From Thiocystis minor (GTDB lineage Bacteria > Pseudomonadota > Gammaproteobacteria > Chromatiales > Chromatiaceae), in NCBI RefSeq assembly GCF_016653465.1, contig NZ_NHSQ01000033.1:1-37918 (forward strand): a stretch of 37,918 bases of DNA. The letters run 5' to 3'. The notes beneath the pieces are model-generated. The model saw only the letters and a list, made by a program, of their open reading frames with translations, was not told the DNA's origin and did no database searches. Below are positions 27,096 to 35,259 of this stretch, in pieces (the first letter of the stretch is position 1; every line of letters starts with the position of its first letter). The position numbers and the translations under genes are program-made.

Positions 27096-28238
27096 TCACG
27101 CGTGTGGATTTTCCCCGAACAGTTCATCGAGGGTTTGGGCATCGAGAAGACGATCTGCCCAGATTTCGAGTTGCTCCAGTGTTGCCTGTTCAAACCGGGT
27201 CCGGGCCTCTAGCGATAAGGGTCCGAAGCGACGTGGACAGAGGCGCAAGAGCAGCGCTCTCGCTTCCTGCTGACGCCCTTCCTGACGCCCTTCCTGACGC
27301 CCTTCCTGACGCCCTTCCTGACGCCCTTCCTGACGCCCTTCCTGACGCCCTTCCTGACGCCCTTCCTGCAACCCCTGCTGAAGACCCTGCCGCAAGCCTT
27401 GCTGCTTCCAGTTCTCTGTCCATTGTTCAACATGTTCGGCAAGCATGGTTTCGATCTCCTGCAAATCCTGCATTTCGGGAAGTTTCTCGCCTGGCAGCAG
27501 ACGTTTCAAAAGAACGCGTGAAATCCACACCGTCAGCGCCCGACGCAGGCTGTCATGAGCGGGTTGATACAGCCGCTGGACGAGCCGTCCGAGGATTGGA
27601 CGCAACGCATCCGGACCCTCTCCAGCCTGGGTTTCCAGTCGTACCAACTCGGCGGCCAGACTGGTAGCCTTGGTCAAAATCTCCGGACCGATCCGCCCCT
27701 CGTCGATGAGGTGATAACGCTGACTGGGTCGATAACGAGCCAGTACGTTCGGCACCGGCACGATCAACTCGGAGATGTCGCGCACAGCCGTCCAGCGACC
27801 AAGGCCATTGTAGAGCACGAGCGGGAAGACCGGCGGCAGCCGTTCGCCTTCCTTGATGGTTTCGGTCTTGATGAGATCCTGATAGAGCAAACCGGTGTAC
27901 ACCATGATCCGCAGCGCCATCCAGGGATCGACCCGGCTCTGGAACTCAATGAGCAGATAAACGTACATCCAGCCCCCGGCCATGTGCACTCGCCAGACGC
28001 TGTCATCCTCGCGCGCGCGCAGATCGTCGCTCACGTAACTCCCGTTTTGCCGCTCCAACGTGGAAAAATCGACCGTCGACAGCCAATCCTCATCCACGAA
28101 ATCGCGCAGCAGACCCTCGACCATCTCGGGATGGGAGAAAATGTGTTTATAGGAACCGTCGTGCGGCGGATGCGACCACGCCTGCTTCGCTGGCTTGCGG
28201 GGTCGACTGGTTCGTCCGTGACGTGTTTTCTTGCTCAT
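27096..28238 (-). CDS. Rpn/YhgA-like recombination-promoting nuclease family protein
   Basis: The 380-residue protein opens its domain with HDGSYKHIFSHPEMVEGLLRDFV, the hallmark of Rpn (PF04754) proteins. It has a PD-(D/E)XK-type core: D71/D72 region and LLIEFQSRVDPWMALR with E98-x-Q100. The C-terminal part holds eight perfect EGRQ repeats encoded by a 12-bp tandem repeat, flanked by degenerate QQGL units. Then comes QEARALLLRLCPRRFGPL, the typical ending. Rpn proteins are DNA endonucleases linked to recombination or transposition. It is preceded by a basic stretch (residues 1-20). It is convergent with the small protein gene. Confidence 0.88.
   Translation of the reverse strand: MSKKTRHGRTSRPRKPAKQAWSHPPHDGSYKHIFSHPEMVEGLLRDFVDEDWLSTVDFSTLERQNGSYVSDDLRAREDDSVWRVHMAGGWMYVYLLIEFQSRVDPWMALRIMVYTGLLYQDLIKTETIKEGERLPPVFPLVLYNGLGRWTAVRDISELIVPVPNVLARYRPSQRYHLIDEGRIGPEILTKATSLAAELVRLETQAGEGPDALRPILGRLVQRLYQPAHDSLRRALTVWISRVLLKRLLPGEKLPEMQDLQEIETMLAEHVEQWTENWKQQGLRQGLQQGLQEGRQEGRQEGRQEGRQEGRQEGRQEGRQEGRQQEARALLLRLCPRRFGPLSLEARTRFEQATLEQLEIWADRLLDAQTLDELFGENPHA
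27271..27366 (-). repeat. 12-bp tandem repeat, 8 perfect copies
   Basis: TGACGCCCTTCC (plus strand) is repeated eight times without a single difference, 96 bp in all, inside the Rpn-type nuclease gene. Each unit encodes EGRQ. Perfect identity points to recent expansion by slippage or unequal exchange, so copy number is likely to vary between strains without shifting the frame. Confidence 0.95.
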
Positions 28239-28267
28239 ACCCTCTCACGCGAGTGTTTCATTCGCTT

Positions 28268-30757
28268 CTACCCTGCCCGCCTGAGCGTCTGCAACGGCGG
28301 TCGGATCAGCAACGGATAGGTAGCAAGTGTGCCTGCCAGTCCAATCGCCAGCCCCGAACCGAAGACCCCGATCACCCACAGCGTCGGATTAAAACTGAAT
28401 TCCAACCCGAACAACTGCTCGGCCAGCAGCCAGCCGGTCGCCTCGGCGAAAACCGACGCCAGCAGCCCCGCCAGCAGACCGGCGGCGGTGAACTCGACAG
28501 CCAGACTGCCCAGCAGCGCGCGGCGTCCGGCGCCCAGGGTACGCAGAATGCCGTGTTCGACCCGGCGATCCTCCAGGCTCGCCTGAATCCCCGCGTACAT
28601 GACCAGCAGACCCGCGGCCAACGTAAACAGAAACACATATTCCACCGCGAGCACACCCCGGTCGACCACCTGACGCACCTGCTTGAGGATGGCGTCAACG
28701 TCCAGCGGGGTGACGCTGGGGAAGCGTCGCGCCAGTTCCGGAATGACCGCCTCGCGGTCAACGGGCAGATAAAAGCTGGTGATGAAGGTTGCCGCCTCGC
28801 CGCCCAGCAGCGCGGGCGAGGCGGTGACGAAGAAATTGACGTTGAAGCTGTCCCACTGCACCTCGCGCAGACTGGTGACGGGACCGCTGACCTCGTGACC
28901 GGAGACCCAGAAGGCCAGTTCGTCGCCCAGACTGATCCCGAGCGTCTCGGCGATCCCCTCTTCGACCGAAAATTGCGGCGGCGCGGCGGCGTCGGTCCAC
29001 CAGGCTCCGGCGACGATCCGGTTGTCCGGCTGAGGCGTCTCGCCATAGCTCAGATTGAACTCGCGGGTCGCGAGCTGTTCGGCGCGCGGATTCTCATACT
29101 CGGATGGCTTGACCTCGTTGGCATTGATACGGACCAGACGGCCGCGAATCATAGGGTAGAGTTCCGCCGTTTCGATCCCCGATTCGCCCAGGAATTGCTT
29201 GAGCGGTGCGACCTCCTGGGGCTGGATATTGATCAGAAAGGTATTCGGCGCGCCCGCTGGCAAGCTGTCCTGCCAGGTTCGCAGCAGATCCACGCGCACC
29301 ACGGCGAGCAGCAGCAGGGCCAGGATGCCGATCCCGAAGCCGGCGATCTGCAACACCGCGCCGCTCGGACGACGCGCCAGTGCGGCCAGTCCGAGCCGCC
29401 AGATTCCCCACGCCCGACCCGCCAGACCGCCAGCCAGACGGACTAGCGCCAGAACCACGAGGATCAGGCTCGCCAGGGCGCCGAGCACACCGACCAGCAG
29501 CTTCCAGGCGAGCGCGAAGTCATTGGCCTGCCAGACGATCAGCAGGGACAGTGCCAGTCCGGCCGCCGCGAGGGTGAGCGCGGCGGAGGCGCGGGGCGTT
29601 CCCAGATCCCGGCGCAGCGCGCGCAAGGGCGGCACCTTGGCGAGTTGGACCAGCGGCGGGAGCGCGAACCCGAGCAATGCGATCATGCCGGTTGCGATCC
29701 CGACCGCGACCGGCGCGAGCGACGCCGACGGCAATTCGGCGGGGAACCAGTCCGACAGCGCCGCGGCCAGCCCGAGTTGGCCGAGCCAGCCGAGCAGACA
29801 GCCAAGCAGACTGGCGGCCAGCCCGAACAGCACCAGTCGCAGGACGAAGATCCGGATCAGCAGATGACGCGGCGCGCCCAGACAACGCATGACAGCCACC
29901 GCGTCGGTCTGACGCTCCACCAGCCGATGACTGGCCAGGGCGATGGCCGAACCCGCGACCAGCAGGGTGACCAGTGTCGCCAGACGGAGGAAGCGCGAGG
30001 CACGGTCGACGGCGGAGGCGAATTCGGGCCGCGCGTCGCTGGCGTCGTTGAGCGAGGTGTTGGGCGAGCGTCGCGGTTCCGCCCAACGTTTGAAACCGTC
30101 CACCGTGACGGCATCGCCGGCCAGCAGCAGTTTATAAGTGGCCCGGCTGGCGGGACCGATCAGCCCGGTGGCGTCCAGATCGGCATGATTCATTAGCACG
30201 CGCGGCGCCAGATTGAAGAGACTGCCGCCCTCGTCGGGCTCATGGCTCAGGATGGCGCCGATGCGCAGCCGCGACTCCCCTAGCCCCAACATGGTCCCAA
30301 TGTCGATCCCAAGCAGTCGCAGCAGGCGCGATTCGACCCAGATCTCGCCCGCCGGCGGTCCGCCGGAGACGGCGCGCTCCGGGCTGTCGAAGCCATCGCG
30401 CAGGCGTAATTGACCGCGCAGCGGGTAGGTGGGATCGACCGCCTTGATCTGGACCAGTTGCGGTCCCCGCTCGGCGACCGCCATGCTGCGAAATTCCAGC
30501 AGACGCGCGGTGATAAGTCCGCGTGTGCTGGCTTCGTCCTGGTAACTCGCGGGCAGCGGCGAGGATGACTCGATGGCGAGATCGGCGGCGATCAGTTCGC
30601 TGCCCTGACGCTCCATCGTGGCCTCGACCCGATCGGTGAAGAACCCCACCGCCGTGATGGCCGCGACCGTCAGGATCAGCGCGGCGGACAGCAGATAGAG
30701 TTCGCCGCTGCGCCAATCCCGGCGCAACAGACGGAGCGAGATGCGCCAGGCCATCAT
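28268..30757 (-). CDS. ybbP: FtsX-like ABC transporter permease (YbbP type)
   Basis: The 829-residue inner-membrane protein starts RISLRLLRRDWRSGELYLL, as in YbbP. It has one N-terminal TM, a large periplasmic domain, two FtsX-like TM bundles (about 280-500 and 700-829) and a second periplasmic domain between them. It forms an exporter-like complex with YbbA, thought to act in envelope or lipoprotein handling. The ATG at 30757 overlaps the ybbA stop codon by four bases (ATGATGG), which decides the start over the upstream open frame. Confidence 0.92.
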   Translation of the reverse strand: MMAWRISLRLLRRDWRSGELYLLSAALILTVAAITAVGFFTDRVEATMERQGSELIAADLAIESSSPLPASYQDEASTRGLITARLLEFRSMAVAERGPQLVQIKAVDPTYPLRGQLRLRDGFDSPERAVSGGPPAGEIWVESRLLRLLGIDIGTMLGLGESRLRIGAILSHEPDEGGSLFNLAPRVLMNHADLDATGLIGPASRATYKLLLAGDAVTVDGFKRWAEPRRSPNTSLNDASDARPEFASAVDRASRFLRLATLVTLLVAGSAIALASHRLVERQTDAVAVMRCLGAPRHLLIRIFVLRLVLFGLAASLLGCLLGWLGQLGLAAALSDWFPAELPSASLAPVAVGIATGMIALLGFALPPLVQLAKVPPLRALRRDLGTPRASAALTLAAAGLALSLLIVWQANDFALAWKLLVGVLGALASLILVVLALVRLAGGLAGRAWGIWRLGLAALARRPSGAVLQIAGFGIGILALLLLAVVRVDLLRTWQDSLPAGAPNTFLINIQPQEVAPLKQFLGESGIETAELYPMIRGRLVRINANEVKPSEYENPRAEQLATREFNLSYGETPQPDNRIVAGAWWTDAAAPPQFSVEEGIAETLGISLGDELAFWVSGHEVSGPVTSLREVQWDSFNVNFFVTASPALLGGEAATFITSFYLPVDREAVIPELARRFPSVTPLDVDAILKQVRQVVDRGVLAVEYVFLFTLAAGLLVMYAGIQASLEDRRVEHGILRTLGAGRRALLGSLAVEFTAAGLLAGLLASVFAEATGWLLAEQLFGLEFSFNPTLWVIGVFGSGLAIGLAGTLATYPLLIRPPLQTLRRAG

Positions 30758-31443
30758 GACAGCGGCTCCAGATGTCCGTTGTCCATGCGCAACCGGCGGT
30801 CGCAACGTTCGGCGAGTCGCAGATCATGGGTGACCAGCACCAGCGCCGCGCCGGCCGCCTGGCGCAGGTCGAGCAGCAGGTCGATGATGTGCTCGCCAGT
30901 GACCTGATCCAGGTTGCCCGTGGGCTCGTCGGCAAAGAGCACGGCGGGACGCGGCGCGTAGGCGCGGGCGATAGCGACCCGCTGTTGTTCGCCGCCGGAA
31001 AGCTGGCGCGGGTAGTGTCCGGCGCGCGCGGTCAGACCGACCCGCTCCAGCGCCTCGTCGGCCCGTAGCGCGGCCTGTGCGTCGCCAGTCAGTTCCAGCG
31101 GCAGCAGGATGTTCTCGCGCGCGGTCAGGGTCGGCAGAAGTTGGAAGTTCTGAAACACGAAACCGACCCGACCGCTGCGCAACTCGGCGCGTCCATCCTC
31201 GTCCAGGTCGCCGATGCGCTGACCGCACAGCCAGACCTCGCCAGAGGTGGCGTCGTCCAGACCCGCCAGAAGACCCAGCAGGGTCGATTTGCCCGACCCG
31301 GACGCGCCCAGAATGGCCACCGCCTCGCCAGCCCCGATCTCAAGATCCAGTCCCGCGAGGATGGTCAAGCCACCGACCGGACCGTTAACATGTTTGCCCA
31401 ACCCCATCGCACTGGAGACGGCTTGAGCCGATTGCACTGACAT
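30754..31443 (-). CDS. ybbA: ABC transporter ATP-binding protein (YbbA type)
   Basis: The 229-residue ATPase has Walker A GASGSGKST, the Q-loop FVFQNFQLLPTLTARENILLPLEL, the signature LSGGEQQRVAIARA, Walker B AVLFADEPTGNLD and the switch His in LVTHD. This is the LolD/YbbA/MacB class that powers FtsX-type permeases. It is coupled to ybbP by a 4-bp overlap. Its start codon overlaps the start of the divergent tesA by two bases (shared CATG at 31441-31444), so each gene's ribosome-binding site and promoter must lie inside the other's coding sequence. Confidence 0.95.
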   Translation of the reverse strand: MSVQSAQAVSSAMGLGKHVNGPVGGLTILAGLDLEIGAGEAVAILGASGSGKSTLLGLLAGLDDATSGEVWLCGQRIGDLDEDGRAELRSGRVGFVFQNFQLLPTLTARENILLPLELTGDAQAALRADEALERVGLTARAGHYPRQLSGGEQQRVAIARAYAPRPAVLFADEPTGNLDQVTGEHIIDLLLDLRQAAGAALVLVTHDLRLAERCDRRLRMDNGHLEPLS

Positions 31444-32068
31444 GATCCGACGACTCCTGATGATTGTCCTGTTGCTACCCGCGGTCGTTCTCGCGCAAGC
31501 CCCGGTCGTCCTCGTGCTCGGCGATAGCCTGAGCGCCGGTTACGGACTCGCCCGCGAGGACGGCTGGGTGTGGCTGCTCGACCGACGTCTGCAACAACTC
31601 GATCTCCCGCATCGGGTGGTCAACGCGAGCGTTTCCGGGGACACGACGGCTGGCGGCTTGACGCGGCTGACCTCACTGCTGGAACGGCATCGCCCGGCGG
31701 TCACGGTCATCGAGTTGGGCGCCAACGACGGCTTGCGCGGTCTCGATATCCAGTTGATCCGCAACAATCTGACCGCGCTGATTCGCCAGGCTCGGACCAT
31801 CCACAGCCGGATTCTGCTGGTCGGGGTGCGGTTGCCGCCCAACTACGGTGCGGCTTATACCAATGAGTTTCAAGGCGTGTTCCAAACGGTCGGCAAGACC
31901 GAAGGCGTGGCGCTCGTGCCCGATCTGCTCCAGGACGTGGCCGAACACTGGGATCTCATGCAGCCCGACGGGATTCATCCCACGGCCGAGGCTCAGGGGC
32001 GGATTCTGGAAAATGTCTGGTCGGTGCTTGAGCCACTCTTGCACGTAACGTCGGGAAGCGGCTCCTGA
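31442..32068 (+). CDS. tesA: Arylesterase / lysophospholipase TesA (SGNH hydrolase)
   Basis: The 208-residue periplasmic esterase has a signal peptide (MIRRLLMIVLLLPAVVLA) and the SGNH blocks: GDSLSAGYG (S29), a Gly in SVSGDTTAGG, GANDGLRG (N95) and the catalytic D176-x-x-H179 in PDGIHPT. It hydrolyses acyl-CoA, lysophospholipid and aryl esters in known relatives. It is divergent from ybbA with overlapping start codons, a neighbourhood conserved in enteric bacteria. Confidence 0.95.
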   Translation: MIRRLLMIVLLLPAVVLAQAPVVLVLGDSLSAGYGLAREDGWVWLLDRRLQQLDLPHRVVNASVSGDTTAGGLTRLTSLLERHRPAVTVIELGANDGLRGLDIQLIRNNLTALIRQARTIHSRILLVGVRLPPNYGAAYTNEFQGVFQTVGKTEGVALVPDLLQDVAEHWDLMQPDGIHPTAEAQGRILENVWSVLEPLLHVTSGSGS

Positions 32069-32143
32069 ACGTCGCATTTCTTCCCGGATGCCCCGATATC
32101 GCCTTTGGAGACATGGGAAACTCCGCAGACTGGAGAATGACGG

Positions 32144-32971
32144 ATGAACACGGAAACCTTGAAAGACACCATCAAACGCGAACTGCCCGCACTGGTGCGG
32201 GATGATCCCGCACTGCGCGCCTTCATTCTAGACATCACGCGACCGGAATATGCCGGACGGGCGGAAACTCAGGATCGTTTTTACGACATCCTGGCCGAAT
32301 TGCGTCGCGACCGAGAGGAACAGGCACGCAAGTGGGACGAGCAGAAACGGGAAGATCAACGCAAATGGGATGAGCAGAAACAGAAAGATAAACGTCAATG
32401 GGAGGAGCAGAACAGCAAATGGGATGAGCAGAATCGCAAGTGGGACGAGCAAAAACAGGAAGACAAACGCAAATGGGACGAGCATAAGCAGGAATCGGAT
32501 CGCAAGTGGGAGGAAAACCGTCGGGAATTCCAGCAGGTCCATGAAGAAATCATGGCCCAGGCAAAAAAGTTCGACCGCTCGATCGGCGCCTTGGGCGCTC
32601 GCTGGGGCTTGCAGTCCGAAAAGGCGTTTCGCGATGCGCTGGCGGGGATTCTGGAGGAGAACTTCGGCGTCCAGGTCATCAACGTCAATGACTATGACGA
32701 CGCGGGCGAAGTCTTCGGCCGCCCGGATCAGGTGGAACTGGACGTCATCATCCAAAATGGCCTGCTCCTGATCTGTGAATTGAAATCTTCGATCGACAAG
32801 GCGGGGATGTACATCTTCGAGCGCAAGGCGCGCTTTTACGAGCGGCGGCATGGCCGCACGGCCAACCGGCTGATCGTGATTTCGCCGATGATCGACGCCC
32901 GCGCCGCCAAGGTAGCGGAACGGCTGGGGATTGAAACCTACGGCGATTCGGTCGAGGTGAGCGCCTTGTAA
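32144..32971 (+). CDS. Coiled-coil protein with a PD-(D/E)XK nuclease-like domain (DUF3782 type)
   Basis: The 275-residue protein has a short helical head (1-55), a charged coiled coil (about 56-145) built from KWDEQK-like units, and a C-terminal domain with D200 (VELDVIIQNG) and ELK (212-214, LLLICELKSS). The last part has the spacing of a PD-(D/E)XK endonuclease core. Trp residues in the coil fall at 64, 75, 86, 93, 100, 111 and 122, a symmetrical 11-11-7-7-11-11 pattern. Such genes are common in cyanobacteria and purple sulfur bacteria; their role is not established. It stands alone. GGAG lies about ten bases upstream of the ATG. Confidence 0.8.
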   Translation: MNTETLKDTIKRELPALVRDDPALRAFILDITRPEYAGRAETQDRFYDILAELRRDREEQARKWDEQKREDQRKWDEQKQKDKRQWEEQNSKWDEQNRKWDEQKQEDKRKWDEHKQESDRKWEENRREFQQVHEEIMAQAKKFDRSIGALGARWGLQSEKAFRDALAGILEENFGVQVINVNDYDDAGEVFGRPDQVELDVIIQNGLLLICELKSSIDKAGMYIFERKARFYERRHGRTANRLIVISPMIDARAAKVAERLGIETYGDSVEVSAL

Positions 32972-33009
32972 CCCGCCGATCCCCCGGTCGTCGCAAATGC
33001 CCGAATGAC

Positions 33010-33094
33010 TAAACCGCGCATCGCTGATCGCCCGTCGTGGCACAAGACTGGAGGAAGGCCACAAAACGACGTTTCTCACGCTGGGCGCGGTTTT
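33010..33094. repeat. ~85-bp spacer element with AAACCGCGC/GCGCGGTTT ends
   Basis: TAAACCGCGC at 33010-33019 and GCGCGGTTTT at 33085-33094 are inverted over nine bases (AAACCGCGC). The size and end sequence match the elements at 24065-24151 and 19617-19701. It lies in the spacer before the SQR-like gene, so it may also affect that gene's leader. Confidence 0.4.
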
Positions 33095-33128
33095 GACTGA
33101 AAAGTTCATCGATTGATTGGAGTCTTAC

Positions 33129-34256
33129 ATGCATCGTGTCACCATCGTCGGTTCCGGCTTCGCCGCCCTGACCGCCATCGAGACCCTTCGCCAGACCAAA
33201 GCCGATCTCGACATCACCGTGGTCAGTTCCAAGGTGGAGTTCATCTATTACCCTGGGCTCATCTGGGTTCCCTGCGGCTTGCGCACGGGCGATGACCTGC
33301 GCATCGATCTGACGCGTTTTTTCGCGCGGATGAAGGTCAAGCATGTGTCCACCGAAGCGACCGGCTTGAGCAAGGATGGACGCATTCTGGAGACAACCGG
33401 CGGGCCAATCGAGAATGATGGTCTCATCATCGCCAGCGGTGGACGTTTCATCAAGAAATTGCCGGGGATCGAACACGCCATCACGCCCTGCGAGGGCATC
33501 GCCGCCGCCGAGGCCATCCGCTATCGTGTCCAGGCCATGGACGGCGGACACATTGCCATGGGTTTCGCGAGCAACCCGAACGAACAAAGTTCGATGCGTG
33601 GGGGGCCTATCTTCGAGTTTCTGTTTGGAATGGACAATCAACTGCGCAAGGAAAAACGGCGCGACAAGTTCAGTCTGACCTTCTTCACGCCCGCCGAGCG
33701 ACCCGGCAACCGGCTTGGACCCAAGGCGGTCGATGGCCTTCTGGCGGAAATGAAGCGGCGCGACATCGCAACCCATTTGGGACACAAGCTCAAGGGCTTT
33801 TCGGCCAGCAAGGTGACGACCGAGGGCGGGGAGTTCGACGCCGACCTGATTCTTTTCATGCCAGGAATGACCGGTAATTCCTGGTTCGACAACACCGATC
33901 TGCCGCGCTCATCCGGCGGTTTGCTGCAAGGCGACGCGAACTGCCGGGTGGCGGGTTTCGAGCGGGTCTATGTCGCCGGTGACTCGGGCAGTTTTCCGGG
34001 ACCGGACTGGATGCCCAAGCAGGCGCACATGGCGGATCTACAGGCGCGCGCGGCGGCGCGCAATCTGGCCGCCGAGTTCGCGGGGCGCGAACCCCGCGAG
34101 ACCTTCAAGGTTGAACTCATCTGTATCGTCGATACCAACGACAGCGGCATGCTGGTGGCGCGCACAGAAAACTATAATCTGGTGCTGCCCTCGATGCGCG
34201 TCTTCCATTGGCTGAAGCGATTCTTCGAGTGGCTGTATCTACGGCGTTTTCGCTGA
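33129..34256 (+). CDS. Sulfide:quinone oxidoreductase-like FAD protein
   Basis: The 375-residue flavoprotein starts with an FAD-binding Rossmann motif, VTIVGSGFAALTAIE. It contains YYPGLIWVPCG, LIIASGG, a second FAD segment VYVAGDSGSFPGPDWMPKQAHMADLQARAAARN, and an amphipathic C-terminus (FHWLKRFFEWLYLRRF) suited to membrane attachment. This is the SQR/flavocytochrome c sulfide dehydrogenase superfamily. Cys residues are C49, C121, C272 and C332. C121 (TPCEGIAAAEA) and C332 (LICIVDT) may match two of the three SQR Cys, but the middle one (expected near 155) is absent. GGAG six bases before the ATG at 33129 supports this start over 33117. Sulfide or polysulfide metabolism is likely but not proven. 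Confidence 0.8.
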   Translation: MHRVTIVGSGFAALTAIETLRQTKADLDITVVSSKVEFIYYPGLIWVPCGLRTGDDLRIDLTRFFARMKVKHVSTEATGLSKDGRILETTGGPIENDGLIIASGGRFIKKLPGIEHAITPCEGIAAAEAIRYRVQAMDGGHIAMGFASNPNEQSSMRGGPIFEFLFGMDNQLRKEKRRDKFSLTFFTPAERPGNRLGPKAVDGLLAEMKRRDIATHLGHKLKGFSASKVTTEGGEFDADLILFMPGMTGNSWFDNTDLPRSSGGLLQGDANCRVAGFERVYVAGDSGSFPGPDWMPKQAHMADLQARAAARNLAAEFAGREPRETFKVELICIVDTNDSGMLVARTENYNLVLPSMRVFHWLKRFFEWLYLRRFR

Positions 34257-34269
34257 CGTCGGGACCGTC

Positions 34270-34286
34270 AACATCCTTGGGATGTT
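34270..34286. terminator. Small hairpin between convergent genes
   Basis: AACATCC and GGATGTT form a perfect 7-bp stem with a 3-nt loop, 14 bases after the SQR-like gene stop and before the secF stop on the other strand. It lacks a T-run. Confidence 0.35.
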
Positions 34287-34314
34287 CAGGGATGGTGGCG
34301 CTCCCAGTATGAGG

Positions 34315-35247
34315 TCAAGGACGCCCGTCGGCCTCCGCTTCCTTGGGCGTCCGCAACAGGTCGGCACGGCTCACGCCAAGCATGACGGCTGCGGCACTGG
34401 CGATATAGATGGTGGAATAGGTGCCGGAGACGACGCCGATGATCAGCGCCAGCGAGAATCCGCGCAGGCTCTCTCCGCCGAAGAGATAGAGCGCCACCAC
34501 GACCAGGAACACGGTGCCAGCGGTGATGATGGTGCGCGACATGGTCTCGTTGACCGACTGATTCATGATTTCCAGCACCGTCCCCTTGCGCACCTTGCGG
34601 AAGTTCTCGCGCACCCGATCGAACAGCACGATGGTGTCGTTCAATGAGTAGCCGATGACGGTCAGCACCGCCGCCAGCACATTGAGATCGAAGTCGATCT
34701 GCAACAGCGAAAACACCCCCAGCGTCACGATGGCGTCATGCAGCGTGGCCACCACCGCACCGACCGAGAAGCGCCACTCGAAGCGCATCGCCACATAGAT
34801 GAGGATCCCGATGACCGAGAAGAGCACCGCCAGACCGCTCTGCTCGGCTAATTCCTTGCCGACCTGAGGACCGACGAACTCGACCCGGCGCAATTCGACC
34901 TGATCGGGAGCCGCTTCGTTGAGGGCATGCAGGACGCGCTGACTGAGTTCGGCATCGTTCACCTCACCCACTGGCGGGATGCGCAGGAGCACGTCACGCG
35001 TGGTGCCGAACTGCTGGACCATGACGTTGCCGAATCCGCCCTCGCTGAGCGCTGTGCGCACCTCCGCGAGATCCATCGGCGCCTTGTAGCCAACCTCGAT
35101 CAGGGTGCCACCGGTGAAATCCAGTCCGCGGTTGAGTCCCAGCACGGCCAGCGAAAGCAGGCTGACGCCAATGATCACGCCGGAAAAGACCAGCGCGCGA
35201 TAACGCTGAGACAGAAAGTCCAGATTGGGGAGTTTGATGGCGATCAT
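34315..35247 (-). CDS. secF: Protein translocase subunit SecF
   Basis: SecF works with SecD, using the proton gradient to pull exported proteins across the inner membrane. The 310-residue protein has the first TM plus the LGLNRGLDFTGGTLIEV block, a periplasmic P4-like domain, and five further TM helices with NVLAAVLTVIGYSLNDTIVLFDRVRE and the late YLFGGESLRGFSLALIIGVVSGTYSTIY. It is 12 bp downstream of secD and last in yajC-secD-secF. Confidence 0.97.
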   Translation of the reverse strand: MIAIKLPNLDFLSQRYRALVFSGVIIGVSLLSLAVLGLNRGLDFTGGTLIEVGYKAPMDLAEVRTALSEGGFGNVMVQQFGTTRDVLLRIPPVGEVNDAELSQRVLHALNEAAPDQVELRRVEFVGPQVGKELAEQSGLAVLFSVIGILIYVAMRFEWRFSVGAVVATLHDAIVTLGVFSLLQIDFDLNVLAAVLTVIGYSLNDTIVLFDRVRENFRKVRKGTVLEIMNQSVNETMSRTIITAGTVFLVVVALYLFGGESLRGFSLALIIGVVSGTYSTIYIASAAAVMLGVSRADLLRTPKEAEADGRP

Positions 35248-35259
35248 GGCGTGATGTCC

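Noticed and set aside
27271-27366. Possible CRISPR-like array
   Set aside because: The repeats are 12 bp, contiguous and without spacers, and lie in frame inside a protein gene.
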